This document shows positions 26,519-36,333 of a DNA stretch of 64,000 bases, piece after piece. The DNA is from Massilia sp. IC2-477. GTDB taxonomy: Bacteria > Pseudomonadota > Gammaproteobacteria > Burkholderiales > Burkholderiaceae_D. Made by a program: the position numbers and the translations under genes. The stretch covers positions 62,001 through 126,000 of the forward strand of contig NZ_JAJFEQ010000002.1 in the NCBI RefSeq assembly GCF_020707265.1, in the 5' to 3' direction. The notes under the pieces were generated by a model. The model was not told the DNA's origin and made no database searches. It saw only the letters and a program-made list of their open reading frames with translations. The first letter of the stretch is position 1. Each line of letters begins with the position of its first letter.

Positions 26519-26836
26519 GTTGATACTCCAGTGAGTTTTGTAGAGCCCTGACTCTGCGTAGATACTCAACGTCAGGGAACGTATGCTGCAGCCAACTATT
26601 ATGGGGCCGAAAGGCAGAGAAAAAAAGCACATTTTGCGTTCCTGCCCACGCGTCCGTTTGCGCCAGATGGAGCCGGAAAATCCTGGGTTTGACCCGCCGT
26701 TCTTCAAAAATTCCGGGTATCTGAACGCTTTGTCATTGAACTGCGGCGGAAACGGCCCACATACGGCACACCTCGCTGCGTTCCTGCCATGTACACGGTT
26801 CTAGATTGCTATCGAAACGTGTCCTTGCGGCACAAA

Positions 26837-26860
26837 AGTGCTGGATGCATGTACAGCACT
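26837..26860. promoter_or_regulatory. Candidate LexA-type site upstream of uvrA
   Basis: AGTGCTG (26837-26843) and CAGCACT (26854-26860) are perfect inverted arms. They enclose CTGG-N8-ACAG, one base from the CTGT-N8-ACAG SOS consensus. It lies 110 bp before the uvrA start, with a TACACT -10-like box at 26874-26879 just after it. This is the only structured signal I see in the 451 bp between ssb and uvrA. Confidence 0.4.
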
Positions 26861-26969
26861 TCGAAAAACCAGCTACACTACTAGGTTCTCCCCCATTGGC
26901 CCGCTCACCGCGACAGTCCCTTCGTGCGCCGGCCCTGCAAACTTTTACTGAAAGCCTGCAAAAAGACTA

Positions 26970-29819
26970 ATGGAAGAAATTCGAATCCGCGGCGCACGCA
27001 CGCACAACCTGAAGAACATCAACCTCGACCTTCCGCGCAACAAGCTGATTGTCATCACGGGCCTCTCGGGTTCGGGCAAGTCCTCGCTCGCCTTCGATAC
27101 CCTCTACGCCGAAGGCCAGCGCCGCTACGTCGAATCGCTGTCGGCCTATGCGCGCCAGTTCCTGCAGCTGATGGAAAAGCCGGACGTCGACCTGATCGAA
27201 GGCCTGTCGCCGGCGATCTCGATTGAGCAGAAAGCCACGTCGCACAACCCGCGTTCGACCGTCGGCACCGTCACCGAGATCCACGACTACCTGCGCCTGC
27301 TGTACGCGCGCGTCGGCACGCCCTACTGCCCGCAGCACCCGCATGAGCCGCTGGCCGCGCAGACCGTGTCGCAGATGGTCGACGCCGTCCTCGCCATGCC
27401 GGAAGGTACCAAGCTGATGATCCTGGCGCCGGTGGTGGCCAACCGCAAGGGCGAGCACACCGACCTGTTCCAGGCCATGCAGGCCCAGGGCTTCGTGCGC
27501 TTTCGCGTCGCCAGCGGCGTGAATGCGGCGAAGATCCACGAGATCGACGAGCTGCCCAAGCTGAAGAAGACCGAGAAGCACACGATCGACGTCGTGATCG
27601 ACCGCGTCAAGGTGAACCCGGAGATCAAGCAGCGCCTGGCCGAAAGCTTCGAGACCGCGCTGCGCCTGGCCGACGGCCGCGCCGTGGCCTACGAGATGGA
27701 CACCGAAAAGGAAACCGTCTTCTCGAACAAGTTCGCCTGCAATGTCTGCGGCTACTCGCTGCAGGAGCTCGAGCCGCGCCTGTTCTCGTTCAATAACCCG
27801 ATGGGCGCCTGCCAGGAATGCGATGGCCTGGGCCACATCGAGTTCTTCGACCCGAAGCGCATCGTCGCCTTCCCGCACCTGTCGCTGGCCTCCGGCGCCG
27901 TGAAGGGCTGGGACCGCCGCAACCAGTTCTACTACCAGATGCTGCAAAGCCTGGCGGCCTACTACGACTTCGACCTCGACAAGCCCTTCGAGACCCTGCC
28001 GAAGTCGGCCCAGGACGCCGTGCTGCACGGTTCGGGCAAGACCGCGATCCCGTTCAGCTACGTCAACGAGCGTGGCCGCACCGTGATCCGCGAGCACACT
28101 TTCGAAGGCGTAGTGAACAACCTGCAGCGGCGCTACCGCGAGACCGACTCGATGGCGGTCAAGGAAGAACTGGCCAAGTTCATCAACGAGAAGAAGTGCC
28201 CGGTGTGCGACGGCGCGCGCCTGCGCACGGAAGCACGCTTCGTCAAGATCGGACAGGGAGCGCAGCAGCGCGCCATCTATGAAGTCTCGGACAAGCCCCT
28301 GCGCGACACCCTGGCCTTCTTCGAGACGCTGGAACTGACGGGCGCCAAGCGCGACATCGCCGAGCGCGTGATCAAGGAAATCACGGCGCGCCTGAAGTTC
28401 CTGAACAACGTCGGCCTGGACTACCTGTCGCTCGACCGCAGCGCCGATACCCTGTCCGGCGGCGAAGCCCAGCGCATCCGCCTGGCCTCGCAGATCGGTT
28501 CCGGCCTGACCGGCGTGATGTACGTGCTGGACGAGCCCTCGATTGGCCTGCACCAGCGCGACAACGACCGCCTGATCGCGACGCTCAAACATTTGCGTGA
28601 CATCGGTAACTCCGTGCTGGTGGTGGAGCACGACGAGGATGCGATCCGCACCGCCGACTACATCGTCGACATGGGTCCGGGCGCCGGCGTGCACGGCGGC
28701 GCGGTGATCGCGGCCGGCTCGCTGCCGGAGATCATGCAGAGCGAGCATTCGCTGACCGCCCAGTACCTCGACGGCCGCCGCAAGATCCAGGTGCCGAAAA
28801 AGCGTACCAAGGCCGATCCTGCGCGCCAGCTGGTGATCACCGGCGCGCGCGGCAACAACCTGAAGAACGTGTCGCTCACGCTGCCGGTGGGCCTGCTGAC
28901 CTGCGTCACCGGCGTCTCGGGCTCCGGCAAGTCGACGCTGATCAACGACACCCTGTACCCGGCCCTGTCGCGCCACCTGTACGGTTCGCAGACCGAGCCG
29001 GCCGACCACGATGCGATCCACGGCCTGGAGCACTTCGACAAGGTGATCTCGGTCGACCAGGCGCCGATTGGCCGCACCCCGCGTTCGAACCCGGCGACCT
29101 ATACCGGCGTGTTCACCCCGATCCGGGACCTGTTCGCGACCGTGCCGACCGCGAAGGAACGCGGCTACTCGGCGGGCCGCTTCTCGTTCAACGTCAAGGG
29201 CGGACGCTGCGAAGCCTGCCAGGGCGACGGCGTGATCAAGGTCGAGATGCACTTCCTGCCGGACGTGTACGTGCCTTGCGACGTCTGCCACGGCAAGCGC
29301 TACAACCGCGAGACGCTCGAGGTGCAGTACAAGGGCAAGAACATCACCGAAGTACTGGAGATGACGGTCGAGGACGCGCACGAGTTCTTCAAGCCGGTGC
29401 CGGTCATCGCGCGCAAGCTCCAGACCCTGCTGGATGTCGGCCTCGGCTACATCAAGCTGGGCCAGAGCGCGACCACGCTGTCGGGCGGCGAGGCGCAGCG
29501 CGTGAAGCTGTCGCTGGAACTGTCCAAGCGCGATACCGGACGTACCCTGTACATCCTGGACGAACCGACCACCGGCCTGCACTTCGCCGACATCGACCTG
29601 CTGCTGAAGGTGATCCACCGCCTGCGCGACCAGGGCAACACCCTGGCGATCATCGAGCACAACCTGGATGTGATCAAGACCGCGGACTGGATCGTCGACC
29701 TGGGGCCGGAAGGCGGCGCGGGCGGCGGCACCATCGTTGCGAGCGGTACGCCGGAAGAGGTGGCGAAGAACAAGGCGAGCGTGACGGGCAAGTATCTCAA
29801 GCCCTTGTTGAAGGCTTGA
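26970..29819 (+). CDS. uvrA: Excinuclease ABC subunit A
   Basis: A 949-residue UvrA, the damage-recognition ATPase of nucleotide excision repair. Both ABC modules are complete: Walker [13 protein letters not shown] (residues about 31-42) and [11 protein letters not shown] (about 649-659), and signatures [16 protein letters not shown] and [15 protein letters not shown]. Zinc-binding cysteines are in CNVCGYS...CQECDG and CEACQGDG...CDVCHG. The start [19 protein letters not shown] is typical. Gene stands alone; a REP-like element and a bidirectional terminator follow. Confidence 0.97.
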   Translation: MEEIRIRGARTHNLKNINLDLPRNKLIVITGLSGSGKSSLAFDTLYAEGQRRYVESLSAYARQFLQLMEKPDVDLIEGLSPAISIEQKATSHNPRSTVGTVTEIHDYLRLLYARVGTPYCPQHPHEPLAAQTVSQMVDAVLAMPEGTKLMILAPVVANRKGEHTDLFQAMQAQGFVRFRVASGVNAAKIHEIDELPKLKKTEKHTIDVVIDRVKVNPEIKQRLAESFETALRLADGRAVAYEMDTEKETVFSNKFACNVCGYSLQELEPRLFSFNNPMGACQECDGLGHIEFFDPKRIVAFPHLSLASGAVKGWDRRNQFYYQMLQSLAAYYDFDLDKPFETLPKSAQDAVLHGSGKTAIPFSYVNERGRTVIREHTFEGVVNNLQRRYRETDSMAVKEELAKFINEKKCPVCDGARLRTEARFVKIGQGAQQRAIYEVSDKPLRDTLAFFETLELTGAKRDIAERVIKEITARLKFLNNVGLDYLSLDRSADTLSGGEAQRIRLASQIGSGLTGVMYVLDEPSIGLHQRDNDRLIATLKHLRDIGNSVLVVEHDEDAIRTADYIVDMGPGAGVHGGAVIAAGSLPEIMQSEHSLTAQYLDGRRKIQVPKKRTKADPARQLVITGARGNNLKNVSLTLPVGLLTCVTGVSGSGKSTLINDTLYPALSRHLYGSQTEPADHDAIHGLEHFDKVISVDQAPIGRTPRSNPATYTGVFTPIRDLFATVPTAKERGYSAGRFSFNVKGGRCEACQGDGVIKVEMHFLPDVYVPCDVCHGKRYNRETLEVQYKGKNITEVLEMTVEDAHEFFKPVPVIARKLQTLLDVGLGYIKLGQSATTLSGGEAQRVKLSLELSKRDTGRTLYILDEPTTGLHFADIDLLLKVIHRLRDQGNTLAIIEHNLDVIKTADWIVDLGPEGGAGGGTIVASGTPEEVAKNKASVTGKYLKPLLKA

Positions 29820-29860
29820 GCAGTTGGTATCGTTTGACCGTGACCACCAGCCCGAAATCC

Positions 29861-29960
29861 GTCGTACCGGCGAAGGCCGGTACCCAATTTGCGCGCAGTC
29901 CACTAGCAATTGATGCTGGTGGAACGCGACGAACTTGGGCTCCGGCCTTCGCCGGAGGTC
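29861..29960. repeat. REP/MITE-like palindromic element
   Basis: Left arm 29861-29890 (core taccggcgaaggccggtacc) and right arm 29931-29960 are inverted copies. Inside, tccac-t-agca pairs with tgct-g-gtgga. The whole 100 nt can fold into one long hairpin. It has no coding frame. It resembles the dispersed intergenic palindromes common in related genomes. Confidence 0.65.
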
Positions 29961-30011
29961 ATGGGCGCCAGTGGCGCGCATGACGCTTCGAGGCCGGAGG
30001 TACTAAAGACA

Positions 30012-30043
30012 AAAGGGGCAGCGCCGCAAGGTTCTGCCCCTTT
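30012..30043. terminator. Bidirectional terminator between uvrA and the cyanophycinase gene
   Basis: Stem AAAGGGGCAG (30012-30021) with CTGCCCCTTT (30034-30043), A and T runs on the flanks. It lies 6 bp past the cyanophycinase stop and can also end uvrA transcripts. Confidence 0.8.
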
Positions 30044-30048
30044 CTTTA

Positions 30049-31257
30049 TTACTCCACGGTGTAGAGCGGCTGCTGCATTTTCACCGGCCGCACATCCATC
30101 CTGATCCGGTAGATCGACCACGCATCCTCGCGGTTGGTCACAAACTCCTTGCTGTCCGGTGCACGCGAGAAGCTGAACTCGAACCCGCGCTCCGGTGAGC
30201 GGCTGGTCGGCCCTTCGAAGGCCAGCCCGGTGGCGCGTTCCAGGTTGCTGTCGACAAGCTTCTCGAGCAGGTTGACCACCGAGGTATTCCCCAGGATGTC
30301 GGTGTAGAACAGCGCCTCGCGGTACTCGCGCATGTTGCGGTCGACCGGCTCCTTGCCCGGCCCCGGCACGTAGGTCCGGTTCACCAGGTGGAAGCGGTCG
30401 CCGTTGTCGACGTAGCTGATGCGGGCGTTCGACAGGTTGAAGACCGGCTGGGTCTTGTTGGTCGTCGCTTCGAACAGGTCCAGCACCAGCGCGCCGGTGT
30501 AGCCGATCACCGTCACTTCGCGGTTCGGTCCGACCACGGCGGCCGTGTTCTCGTCGATTCCCAGCCCCAGCTTGTAACCCTTGCTCAGCATGGCCGGCAG
30601 CATGCGCGCGAAGCGTCCACGCACCAGCAGGTGCTGGTCGATGAACACGTCGTCGCCGATGAAACCGAGGCCCGGCGCGATGTCCTTGCCGTCCACCACG
30701 CCGTGCTTGAGGATCGGGATCACGTCCAGCGGCGGATCGTAGAACATGGTGCTGCTCATGATGGCGGCGCCGGCGCTGGTGCCGGCGATCACGCCGCCGC
30801 GCCGGTACATGGCCCACAGGGCGTCCAGCACCGCGCTGTTGCTGCCGTCCGGCCGCCGCAGCGAGCCCGTGATGCGGGCCTGGTCGCCGCCGGTAAAGAA
30901 AGCGCCGCCGGCGCCGCGCACCACGTCCACGATTGCCGGGTCGTCGGCCGCCCTGCGCACGTCGCTACCCGCCAGGCGCGGCGCCAGCGGCACCAGGAAG
31001 GCCTGGGCGCCGTGGCGGTTCAGGTTGGCCACCGCCATGCCCCCTTCGCGCGTGGGGTTCTCGGCGGCCGTGGCGAACACCGCGATGCGCGCGCCCCTGC
31101 CGCCGGCCAGGGCCACGATCTTCTCCCACACCGCAGCGTTCTCGGCGCGCAGGCCGCCGCCGATGATGACCAGCGATCCCTTCGGCACCTCGGCGGCCGC
31201 GGCGCCGGTGATGCCGGCGCCAGCCAGCGCCAGTGCCAGGCACAGGCTCTTCAGCAT
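30049..31257 (-). CDS. Exported cyanophycinase (peptidase family S51, CphE-like)
   Basis: A 402-residue serine peptidase that cuts cyanophycin (multi-L-arginyl-poly-L-aspartate) into beta-Asp-Arg dipeptides. The S51 fold is clear: KGSLVIIGGGLRAENAAVW at the start, GGAFFTGGDQARI, the nucleophile Ser161 in GVIAGTSAGAAIM, and GLGIDENTAAVV. Unlike the intracellular CphB type, it opens with a signal peptide (MLKSLCLALALAGAGITGAAAA), so it acts outside the cytoplasm, and it is longer than CphB. AGGAGAG precedes the ATG. It is the last gene of a minus-strand operon after a regulator and a TonB receptor. Confidence 0.9.
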   Translation of the reverse strand: MLKSLCLALALAGAGITGAAAAEVPKGSLVIIGGGLRAENAAVWEKIVALAGGRGARIAVFATAAENPTREGGMAVANLNRHGAQAFLVPLAPRLAGSDVRRAADDPAIVDVVRGAGGAFFTGGDQARITGSLRRPDGSNSAVLDALWAMYRRGGVIAGTSAGAAIMSSTMFYDPPLDVIPILKHGVVDGKDIAPGLGFIGDDVFIDQHLLVRGRFARMLPAMLSKGYKLGLGIDENTAAVVGPNREVTVIGYTGALVLDLFEATTNKTQPVFNLSNARISYVDNGDRFHLVNRTYVPGPGKEPVDRNMREYREALFYTDILGNTSVVNLLEKLVDSNLERATGLAFEGPTSRSPERGFEFSFSRAPDSKEFVTNREDAWSIYRIRMDVRPVKMQQPLYTVE

Positions 31258-31267
31258 ATGCTCTCTC

Positions 31268-34024
31268 CTAGCGGAACGAGTAATTCACGCTGACGAAGGC
31301 GTTGCGGCCGCGCGGGTCCGTGTAGCTCGGGTCGTACCCGGCCAGGAAGAACCAGGCCTGGTTCGAGAACGGCGGATCCTTGTCGAGCAGGTTCAGCACG
31401 CCGGCGCGCAGCTTGAGCTGCTTCGTGATGGCCCAGCTGCCGGTCAGGTCCCACAGCGAATAGGCCTTCACGTGGTTCGGCGCCAGCAGGGTGTCGGTAA
31501 ACGGATCGTAGGTCGTGTTCTGGTCCGTGTAGCTGGACGAATACTGGTTCGCCAGCGTCAGGGTGACCGGCCCGTTGTCCCACTCGAAGTTGATCCGGTG
31601 GCGCCACTTCTGGATCGCCTGGTCGTTCAGGAACACGCCCAGGTTGCTGCGGAAGGGCTCGGACGGGCCGAACTGGCGGTCGTACTTCAGGATGCGGGTG
31701 CCGGACAGGTTCACGCCGAACCGGCCCCATGCGCCACGTTCGCTGCGCCAGTCGGCTGCGATGTCGATGCCCGAGGTCTTCAGGCGCCCCTGGTTTTCCT
31801 TCATCAGGAGGATGTTCGAGATGAAGCCATCCTCGTCGCGCTCGATGTAGCTGCCGTTGTAGGCGGCCGGGTTCTCGATGATGACCTGCTCGCCCAGGGT
31901 GCTGATCACATCCTTCTTCTCGATGTTCCAGTAGTCGACCGAGAAGTTGGCGCGCTTGTTCATCTCGAACACGGCGCCGAGCGTGAACTGGCGCGACTTT
32001 TCCGGCTTGAGGTCGGGGTTCGAACGGCGCTCGACGTTCCACTGGTCGGTACACAGATCGATACTGCCTTCCTGCGCCACGCACTGCGGGTCGGTCAAGA
32101 TGCCGGCCGAGGTGCCGAAGATGGTGGGGCGCTTCAGGTCGGACAGCGACGGCGCGCGAAAACCCGTGCCGGCCGAGGCGCGCAGCAGGACGGCCGCATT
32201 CGGCTGCCAGCGCAGGCCGATCTTCGGATTGGTCGTGGAGCCGACTTCGCTGTAGTGGTCGTAGCGCAGCGCGAACTGCATCTCCAGCTCTTTGGTGAAC
32301 GGCGCGCTGATCTCGGTGAAGACCGAGCCCACTTTGCGCGTGTTGTCGGCGGTTTCGACTTCGAGCAGTTCGCCGGCCGGCACGGTGCTGTCACGGTCGC
32401 CGGCGATGTTGTTCGACTTGAGCAGCTCGGACGGCGTGAACATCTGGTGCTCGCGCCGGAATTCGCCGCCCACGGCGATGGCCAGGTCGCCACCGCCCAG
32501 CGTGGCCAGGGCGCGCGACATCTTGCCGTCGATCGAGGTCGATACGCCCTTGGCCTTGCGCGCCTCGTCGTCGATCTTGATCGAGTTGATCAGGTCCAGG
32601 CCGGCCTGGGACGAAGGCGCGAACGGGTTGACGGTGCCGTTGCGCACGGCGGCATCGAACTTGTCGAACAGGACGTAGCCGTCGAAGTAGCGGTCCACCG
32701 CGCGGTTCTCGGCGCGCGCCACGGCCAGGTCGTAGTCCCAGCCGGCCAGGTTACCGGTGGCGCCCAGCACCAGGCGCTGGCCTTCGCTGGTCACCTCGTT
32801 GCTGCGGTTGCCCGCTTCCTTCATGCGGTAGCGGATGCCGCTGAAGGTATCGGGCAGGCCGGGACCGGTAAGCGCCCGGCGATAGGCCTCGGGCAGGATG
32901 TTCACCGGCAGGTTGCGGATGCGGACCGGGTTCGGCGACAGCACGTACTTGGTCTTGGCCTCGGTCTGCACCAGTTCGGCGAACAGCTGGTTGTTCGCAT
33001 CCAGCTGGAAAGTGGCGCGGCCGATGAAACCGAGCTTGCGCGAATCCGGATAGATTTCGGTGTCTTCCATGTAGTCGTAGCTGCAGCCGGCCACGCCGCC
33101 CGGGCCCTGGGCCGCATACACGGTGGCAGGGGGATTGCAGTTGGGCGCGCTCGGGTTGACCCGGCTCACCCGGCTGTTCGCAGGCAGCAGGCCGGCGGCG
33201 ATCAGGGCGCTGCGCTGTGCGGCGGAGATGTCGACGTTGGCCGGGAAGGTATTGCTCGACATCTGGGCCGGCAGCGTGGTGGCCAGCTGGCGGTCGTGGA
33301 TGAAGCTGCGCTGTCCGGAACGCAGGGCGTCGAGCTGCTGCACGTCGAGCACGCCCCAGACGTTGAAGCGGTCGGTTTGCAGGTCGCCGTAGCCGCCGCT
33401 GATGCTGGCGGTGCGCTTGCCGGCGCCGCCGTGCTGGGTACCGGCAGCCGACGCCGCCAGGTCGATTCCGGTGTAGTCCTTGCGCGTGATGAAGTTGATC
33501 ACGCCGCCGATCGCGTCGGTGCCGTAGATCGCCGAGGCGCCGTCCTTGAGCACCTCGACGCGCTGGATGGCGCCGGCCGGGATGTTGTTCAGGTCGACGC
33601 CGGCGTTGTCGCCGGGAGAAGCGAAGTTGGCCAGGCGGCGGCCGTTCAGCAGGATCAGGGTGGACGAGACGCCGAGGCCGCGCATGTTGGCGCCGTTGAA
33701 GCCGCGCTGTCCCGAGGTCGAGTCCGAGATGCTGGGGCCGTCCGTCAGCGGCGCCGTGTTGGCGCTGATGTTCTTCACCAGTTCTGCTGCAGTGGTCACG
33801 CCCATCTTGTCGATGGTCTCGCGCGAGATCACCTCCACCGGCAGCGCCGCTTCGGTATCGAGACGCTTGATCGACGAGCCCGTGATTTCCACACGGTGGA
33901 CCTTGGGCGCGTCAGGCTGCGGCGTGGCCTGGGCCCAGGCCTGCTGCGCCATCAGTCCCAGCGCCGCCACGATACTCGAGGCCAGGATGGTCGGCCGCAA
34001 ACCAATCGACATGTGCTTCCTCAT
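31268..34024 (-). CDS. TonB-dependent outer-membrane receptor, in cyanophycin locus
   Basis: A 918-residue receptor. After a signal peptide (LASSIVAALGLMAQQAWAQ) comes the plug domain (VEITGSSIKRLDTEAALPVEVI, then VLKDGASAIYGTDAIGGVINFIT). A long beta-barrel ends in aromatic FVSVNYSFR, the usual sorting signal. GAGGAG precedes the ATG. It lies 10 bp upstream of the exported cyanophycinase and 23 bp after the regulator, so its substrate is most likely cyanophycin fragments or another arginine-rich peptide. The subtype (large 900-residue receptors with 'GQRGFNGANMRGLG') is common for polymer uptake. Substrate is inferred from context only. Confidence 0.9.
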   Translation of the reverse strand: MRKHMSIGLRPTILASSIVAALGLMAQQAWAQATPQPDAPKVHRVEITGSSIKRLDTEAALPVEVISRETIDKMGVTTAAELVKNISANTAPLTDGPSISDSTSGQRGFNGANMRGLGVSSTLILLNGRRLANFASPGDNAGVDLNNIPAGAIQRVEVLKDGASAIYGTDAIGGVINFITRKDYTGIDLAASAAGTQHGGAGKRTASISGGYGDLQTDRFNVWGVLDVQQLDALRSGQRSFIHDRQLATTLPAQMSSNTFPANVDISAAQRSALIAAGLLPANSRVSRVNPSAPNCNPPATVYAAQGPGGVAGCSYDYMEDTEIYPDSRKLGFIGRATFQLDANNQLFAELVQTEAKTKYVLSPNPVRIRNLPVNILPEAYRRALTGPGLPDTFSGIRYRMKEAGNRSNEVTSEGQRLVLGATGNLAGWDYDLAVARAENRAVDRYFDGYVLFDKFDAAVRNGTVNPFAPSSQAGLDLINSIKIDDEARKAKGVSTSIDGKMSRALATLGGGDLAIAVGGEFRREHQMFTPSELLKSNNIAGDRDSTVPAGELLEVETADNTRKVGSVFTEISAPFTKELEMQFALRYDHYSEVGSTTNPKIGLRWQPNAAVLLRASAGTGFRAPSLSDLKRPTIFGTSAGILTDPQCVAQEGSIDLCTDQWNVERRSNPDLKPEKSRQFTLGAVFEMNKRANFSVDYWNIEKKDVISTLGEQVIIENPAAYNGSYIERDEDGFISNILLMKENQGRLKTSGIDIAADWRSERGAWGRFGVNLSGTRILKYDRQFGPSEPFRSNLGVFLNDQAIQKWRHRINFEWDNGPVTLTLANQYSSSYTDQNTTYDPFTDTLLAPNHVKAYSLWDLTGSWAITKQLKLRAGVLNLLDKDPPFSNQAWFFLAGYDPSYTDPRGRNAFVSVNYSFR

Positions 34025-34047
34025 GCAATGCTCCTCTCGAAGATGAT

Positions 34048-35010
34048 TCAGGATTGCTTCACGTTGCGGCGCCTGGATGCGCCCTCTTTTTTCTGGGTGC
34101 TGCTGGATCGGATCTGGTGTTCGCCATACAGGTAGGCGGCGATCGCCTCGGTGTGGCGCGCCGCCTTGGCGACGTTGGCCTTGTTGGAGGTCATCAGGGA
34201 CACCGCCAGCGCTTCGATGATGGCCAGCGCCGCGCTCGCGCTGCTTGGCAGCACCGGATGGGTGCCGTGCGCGTACAGCACCTGGTGCCCCAGTTCGGCC
34301 AGCGGCGAAGCGGGAGAATCGGTGATCGAAACCACGGTAGCGCCGCTGTCGCGCGCGAAGCGGGCGAGCGAGACCGCCGCCAGCGTATAGCGCGGCAGCG
34401 AGATCACCACCAGCACGTCCTTGTCGGTGATGGTCGCCAGCTGGCTGGCCGCGACCTCGGTGCCGCCGGCCGCCGCGACTTCGACCACGTGGCGGCAGAA
34501 GGGCTGCAGGTGCATCGCCAGCGTACCGGCCAGGAAGGTGGACAGGCCGAAGCCGAGCACGTAGACGGTGCGCGCGCGGGTGAGCATGGCGCCGATGCGG
34601 TCGAGCTCCGTGCCGGACAGGGCGCGGCTGGTGGCGGTGATGCTGGCCTCGGCATAGCCCAGGCTCTCGAGCGCCGGCGAAGCGTTACGGCGCGCGATGG
34701 TGCTGCGCAGCTTCTCGACCGGCTGCAGCACCGACTGCAGGGTCTCGGCCACCGCGCTCTTCATTGCCGCGTAGTTCCTGAAACCGAGGTCGCGCGCGAA
34801 GCGGCTGATGGTCGCCGTCGACACCTCGCAGGCTTCGGCCAGCTCCTCGATCCCGAGGGCGGTCACGCGCACCTGGTTGCGCAGCAGGTAGTCGGCGATC
34901 GCCCGGTTCGAGGCCGAGCCCTCGGCCAGCATGCGCAGCAGCGACTGGCCGAGCGAAGACTCGGCGAAACCGATGTCGGGAGAGGCGTTGCGCGGCTTCG
35001 AAGGGCTCAT
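34048..35010 (-). CDS. RpiR/MurR-family transcriptional regulator
   Basis: A 320-residue regulator. The N-terminal HTH_6 domain covers residues 15-90: SNRAIADYLLRNQVRVTALG and ELAEACEVSTATISRFARDLGFRNY. A SIS domain fills 125-260: RARTVYVLGFGLSTFLAG, then TDKDVLVVISLPRYTLAAVSLAR and VSITDSPASPLAELGHQ. SIS domains usually bind phosphosugars, so the ligand here is an open question. I took the ATG at 35010 rather than the TTG one codon before. It is first in the operon with the TonB receptor and cyanophycinase, and divergent from the hydrolase-permease pair, so it probably controls both. Confidence 0.9.
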   Translation of the reverse strand: MSPSKPRNASPDIGFAESSLGQSLLRMLAEGSASNRAIADYLLRNQVRVTALGIEELAEACEVSTATISRFARDLGFRNYAAMKSAVAETLQSVLQPVEKLRSTIARRNASPALESLGYAEASITATSRALSGTELDRIGAMLTRARTVYVLGFGLSTFLAGTLAMHLQPFCRHVVEVAAAGGTEVAASQLATITDKDVLVVISLPRYTLAAVSLARFARDSGATVVSITDSPASPLAELGHQVLYAHGTHPVLPSSASAALAIIEALAVSLMTSNKANVAKAARHTEAIAAYLYGEHQIRSSSTQKKEGASRRRNVKQS

Positions 35011-35060
35011 CAAGGCGTTTTATGAGAGGTGGATGCTTTTCTTTATGACATGCAAATTTC

Positions 35061-35122
35061 GAAATATTTTCCAAATGTAATGCAGGTTCTATGGCAAACT
35101 CAACAGGAATCTGAAAATATTC
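35061..35122. promoter_or_regulatory. Candidate RpiR-type operators in the divergent promoter
   Basis: GAAATATTTTC (35061-35071) and GAAAATATTC (35113-35122) are near-identical sites in opposite orientation, 52 bp apart, in an AT-rich 197-bp region between the divergent starts. GAAA..TTTC symmetry is common in sites of this family. Binding is inferred. Confidence 0.4.
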
Positions 35123-35207
35123 TTTCACCGATTCACGCTGTGTAAAAAAACCGACATACCCGCCGGCCCCTCATGCAGCCCGCATGCCGGCGGATGGAGA
35201 CTTGCGC

Positions 35208-36326
35208 ATGCATATACAGACTCATCCGATCGCCAGCGAGCCCGGCCTGGCCAGTTACCAGCTCACGTCCTGCCATTACGGCAGGCCCGGCAGCGGCAGG
35301 AAGGCGTATATCCAGGCTTCCCTGCATGCGGACGAAGTGCCGGCGATGCTGGTCGCGCAGTTCGTGCGCCGCCAGCTTGACCGGCTCGAGGCCGAAGGAC
35401 GCGTGCAGGGCGAGATCGTGCTGGTACCGGCCGCCAATCCGGTCGGCCTGTCGCAGCTGGTGCAGGGCACGCCCTTCGGCCGCTACGACCTCGGCACCGG
35501 CGTCAACTTCAACCGCGCCTTTCGCCACGTCGCGGAAGAACTGAAGGAGAAGCTGGCCGGGCGCCTGGGTGCGGATGCCCCCGCCAACGTCGCCCTGGTC
35601 CGCGCCGGCGCATGCGCCGCGGTGGCGCGCTGGGAGCCGCAAGACCACACCGAGGCGCTCAAGAAAACCCTCCTGTCAATGGCGATCGACGCCGACATCG
35701 TGCTCGACCTGCACTGCGACAACCAGGGTCTGCTGCACGTGTATGCCGGCACGCCGTTGGCGGACCAGGCCGCGCAGCTGTCCGCCCTTCTGGGCGCGCG
35801 CGCCCTGCTGCTGTCGAACGATTCGGGCGGCGCGCCCTTTGATGAAGCCTGCAGCCGCCTGTGGTGGGAGCTGGCCGAGCACTTCGGTCCCGATACCCCG
35901 ATCCCGCCCGCCTGCGCCGCGGTCACAGTCGAACTGCGCGGCGAAATGGACGTGCGCTACGACCTGACCGAACAGGACGCCCAGGCGCTGCTGCAGTTCC
36001 TGGCGCGCGAAAGCCTGCTCGACATTCCCTTGTGCGAACTGCCGGCGCCGCAGTGCGATCCCACCCCGCTGGCCGGCGTCGAGCCGCTGCACGCGCCGCA
36101 ATCGGGCGTGCTCGTGTTCCTGAAAGCGCTCGGGGACCGGGTAGCAGCGGGCGAGGCGGTGGCCGACATCGTCAATCCGGTCAGCGGCGCCACTGCTACC
36201 CTGCGCGCCGGCCAGGACGGGCTGCTGTTCGCGAGTACCGCCCACCGCCACCTGTTGCGCGGCATGCAGGTCTGCAAAATCGCGGGCGCCACGCCCTTCC
36301 GTTCCGGTTCTCTCCTGAGTCAATGA
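35208..36326 (+). CDS. Zinc dipeptide hydrolase of the aspartoacylase/succinylglutamate desuccinylase family (CphZ-like)
   Basis: A 372-residue M14-like metallohydrolase. Zinc ligands are His40 and Glu43 (SLHADEVPA) and His169 (VLDLHCDNQG). Arg/Asn substrate contacts are in GVNFNRAF (98-105), and the catalytic Glu is Glu242 in VTVELRGEMDV. A C-terminal biotinyl-lipoyl-like domain follows (GVLVFLKALGDRVAAGEAVADI). GGAG lies 8 nt before the ATG at 35208. Proteins of this family called CphZ (AotO in Pseudomonas) are, as I recall from the literature, beta-Asp-Arg hydrolases. Here it faces an exported cyanophycinase and is followed by a permease, so cleaving imported beta-Asp-Arg to Asp and Arg is the likely job. 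It has no signal peptide. Confidence 0.8.
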   Translation: MHIQTHPIASEPGLASYQLTSCHYGRPGSGRKAYIQASLHADEVPAMLVAQFVRRQLDRLEAEGRVQGEIVLVPAANPVGLSQLVQGTPFGRYDLGTGVNFNRAFRHVAEELKEKLAGRLGADAPANVALVRAGACAAVARWEPQDHTEALKKTLLSMAIDADIVLDLHCDNQGLLHVYAGTPLADQAAQLSALLGARALLLSNDSGGAPFDEACSRLWWELAEHFGPDTPIPPACAAVTVELRGEMDVRYDLTEQDAQALLQFLARESLLDIPLCELPAPQCDPTPLAGVEPLHAPQSGVLVFLKALGDRVAAGEAVADIVNPVSGATATLRAGQDGLLFASTAHRHLLRGMQVCKIAGATPFRSGSLLSQ

Positions 36327-36333
36327 GGAATCA

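Noticed and set aside
26967..29981. A 1004-codon frame opposite uvrA
   Set aside because: Antisense shadow of uvrA with His/Arg/Val-rich composition and no motifs.
30746..34135. A 1129-codon plus-strand frame opposite the TonB receptor and cyanophycinase genes
   Set aside because: Shadow of two well-supported minus-strand genes; no start signal and no homology.
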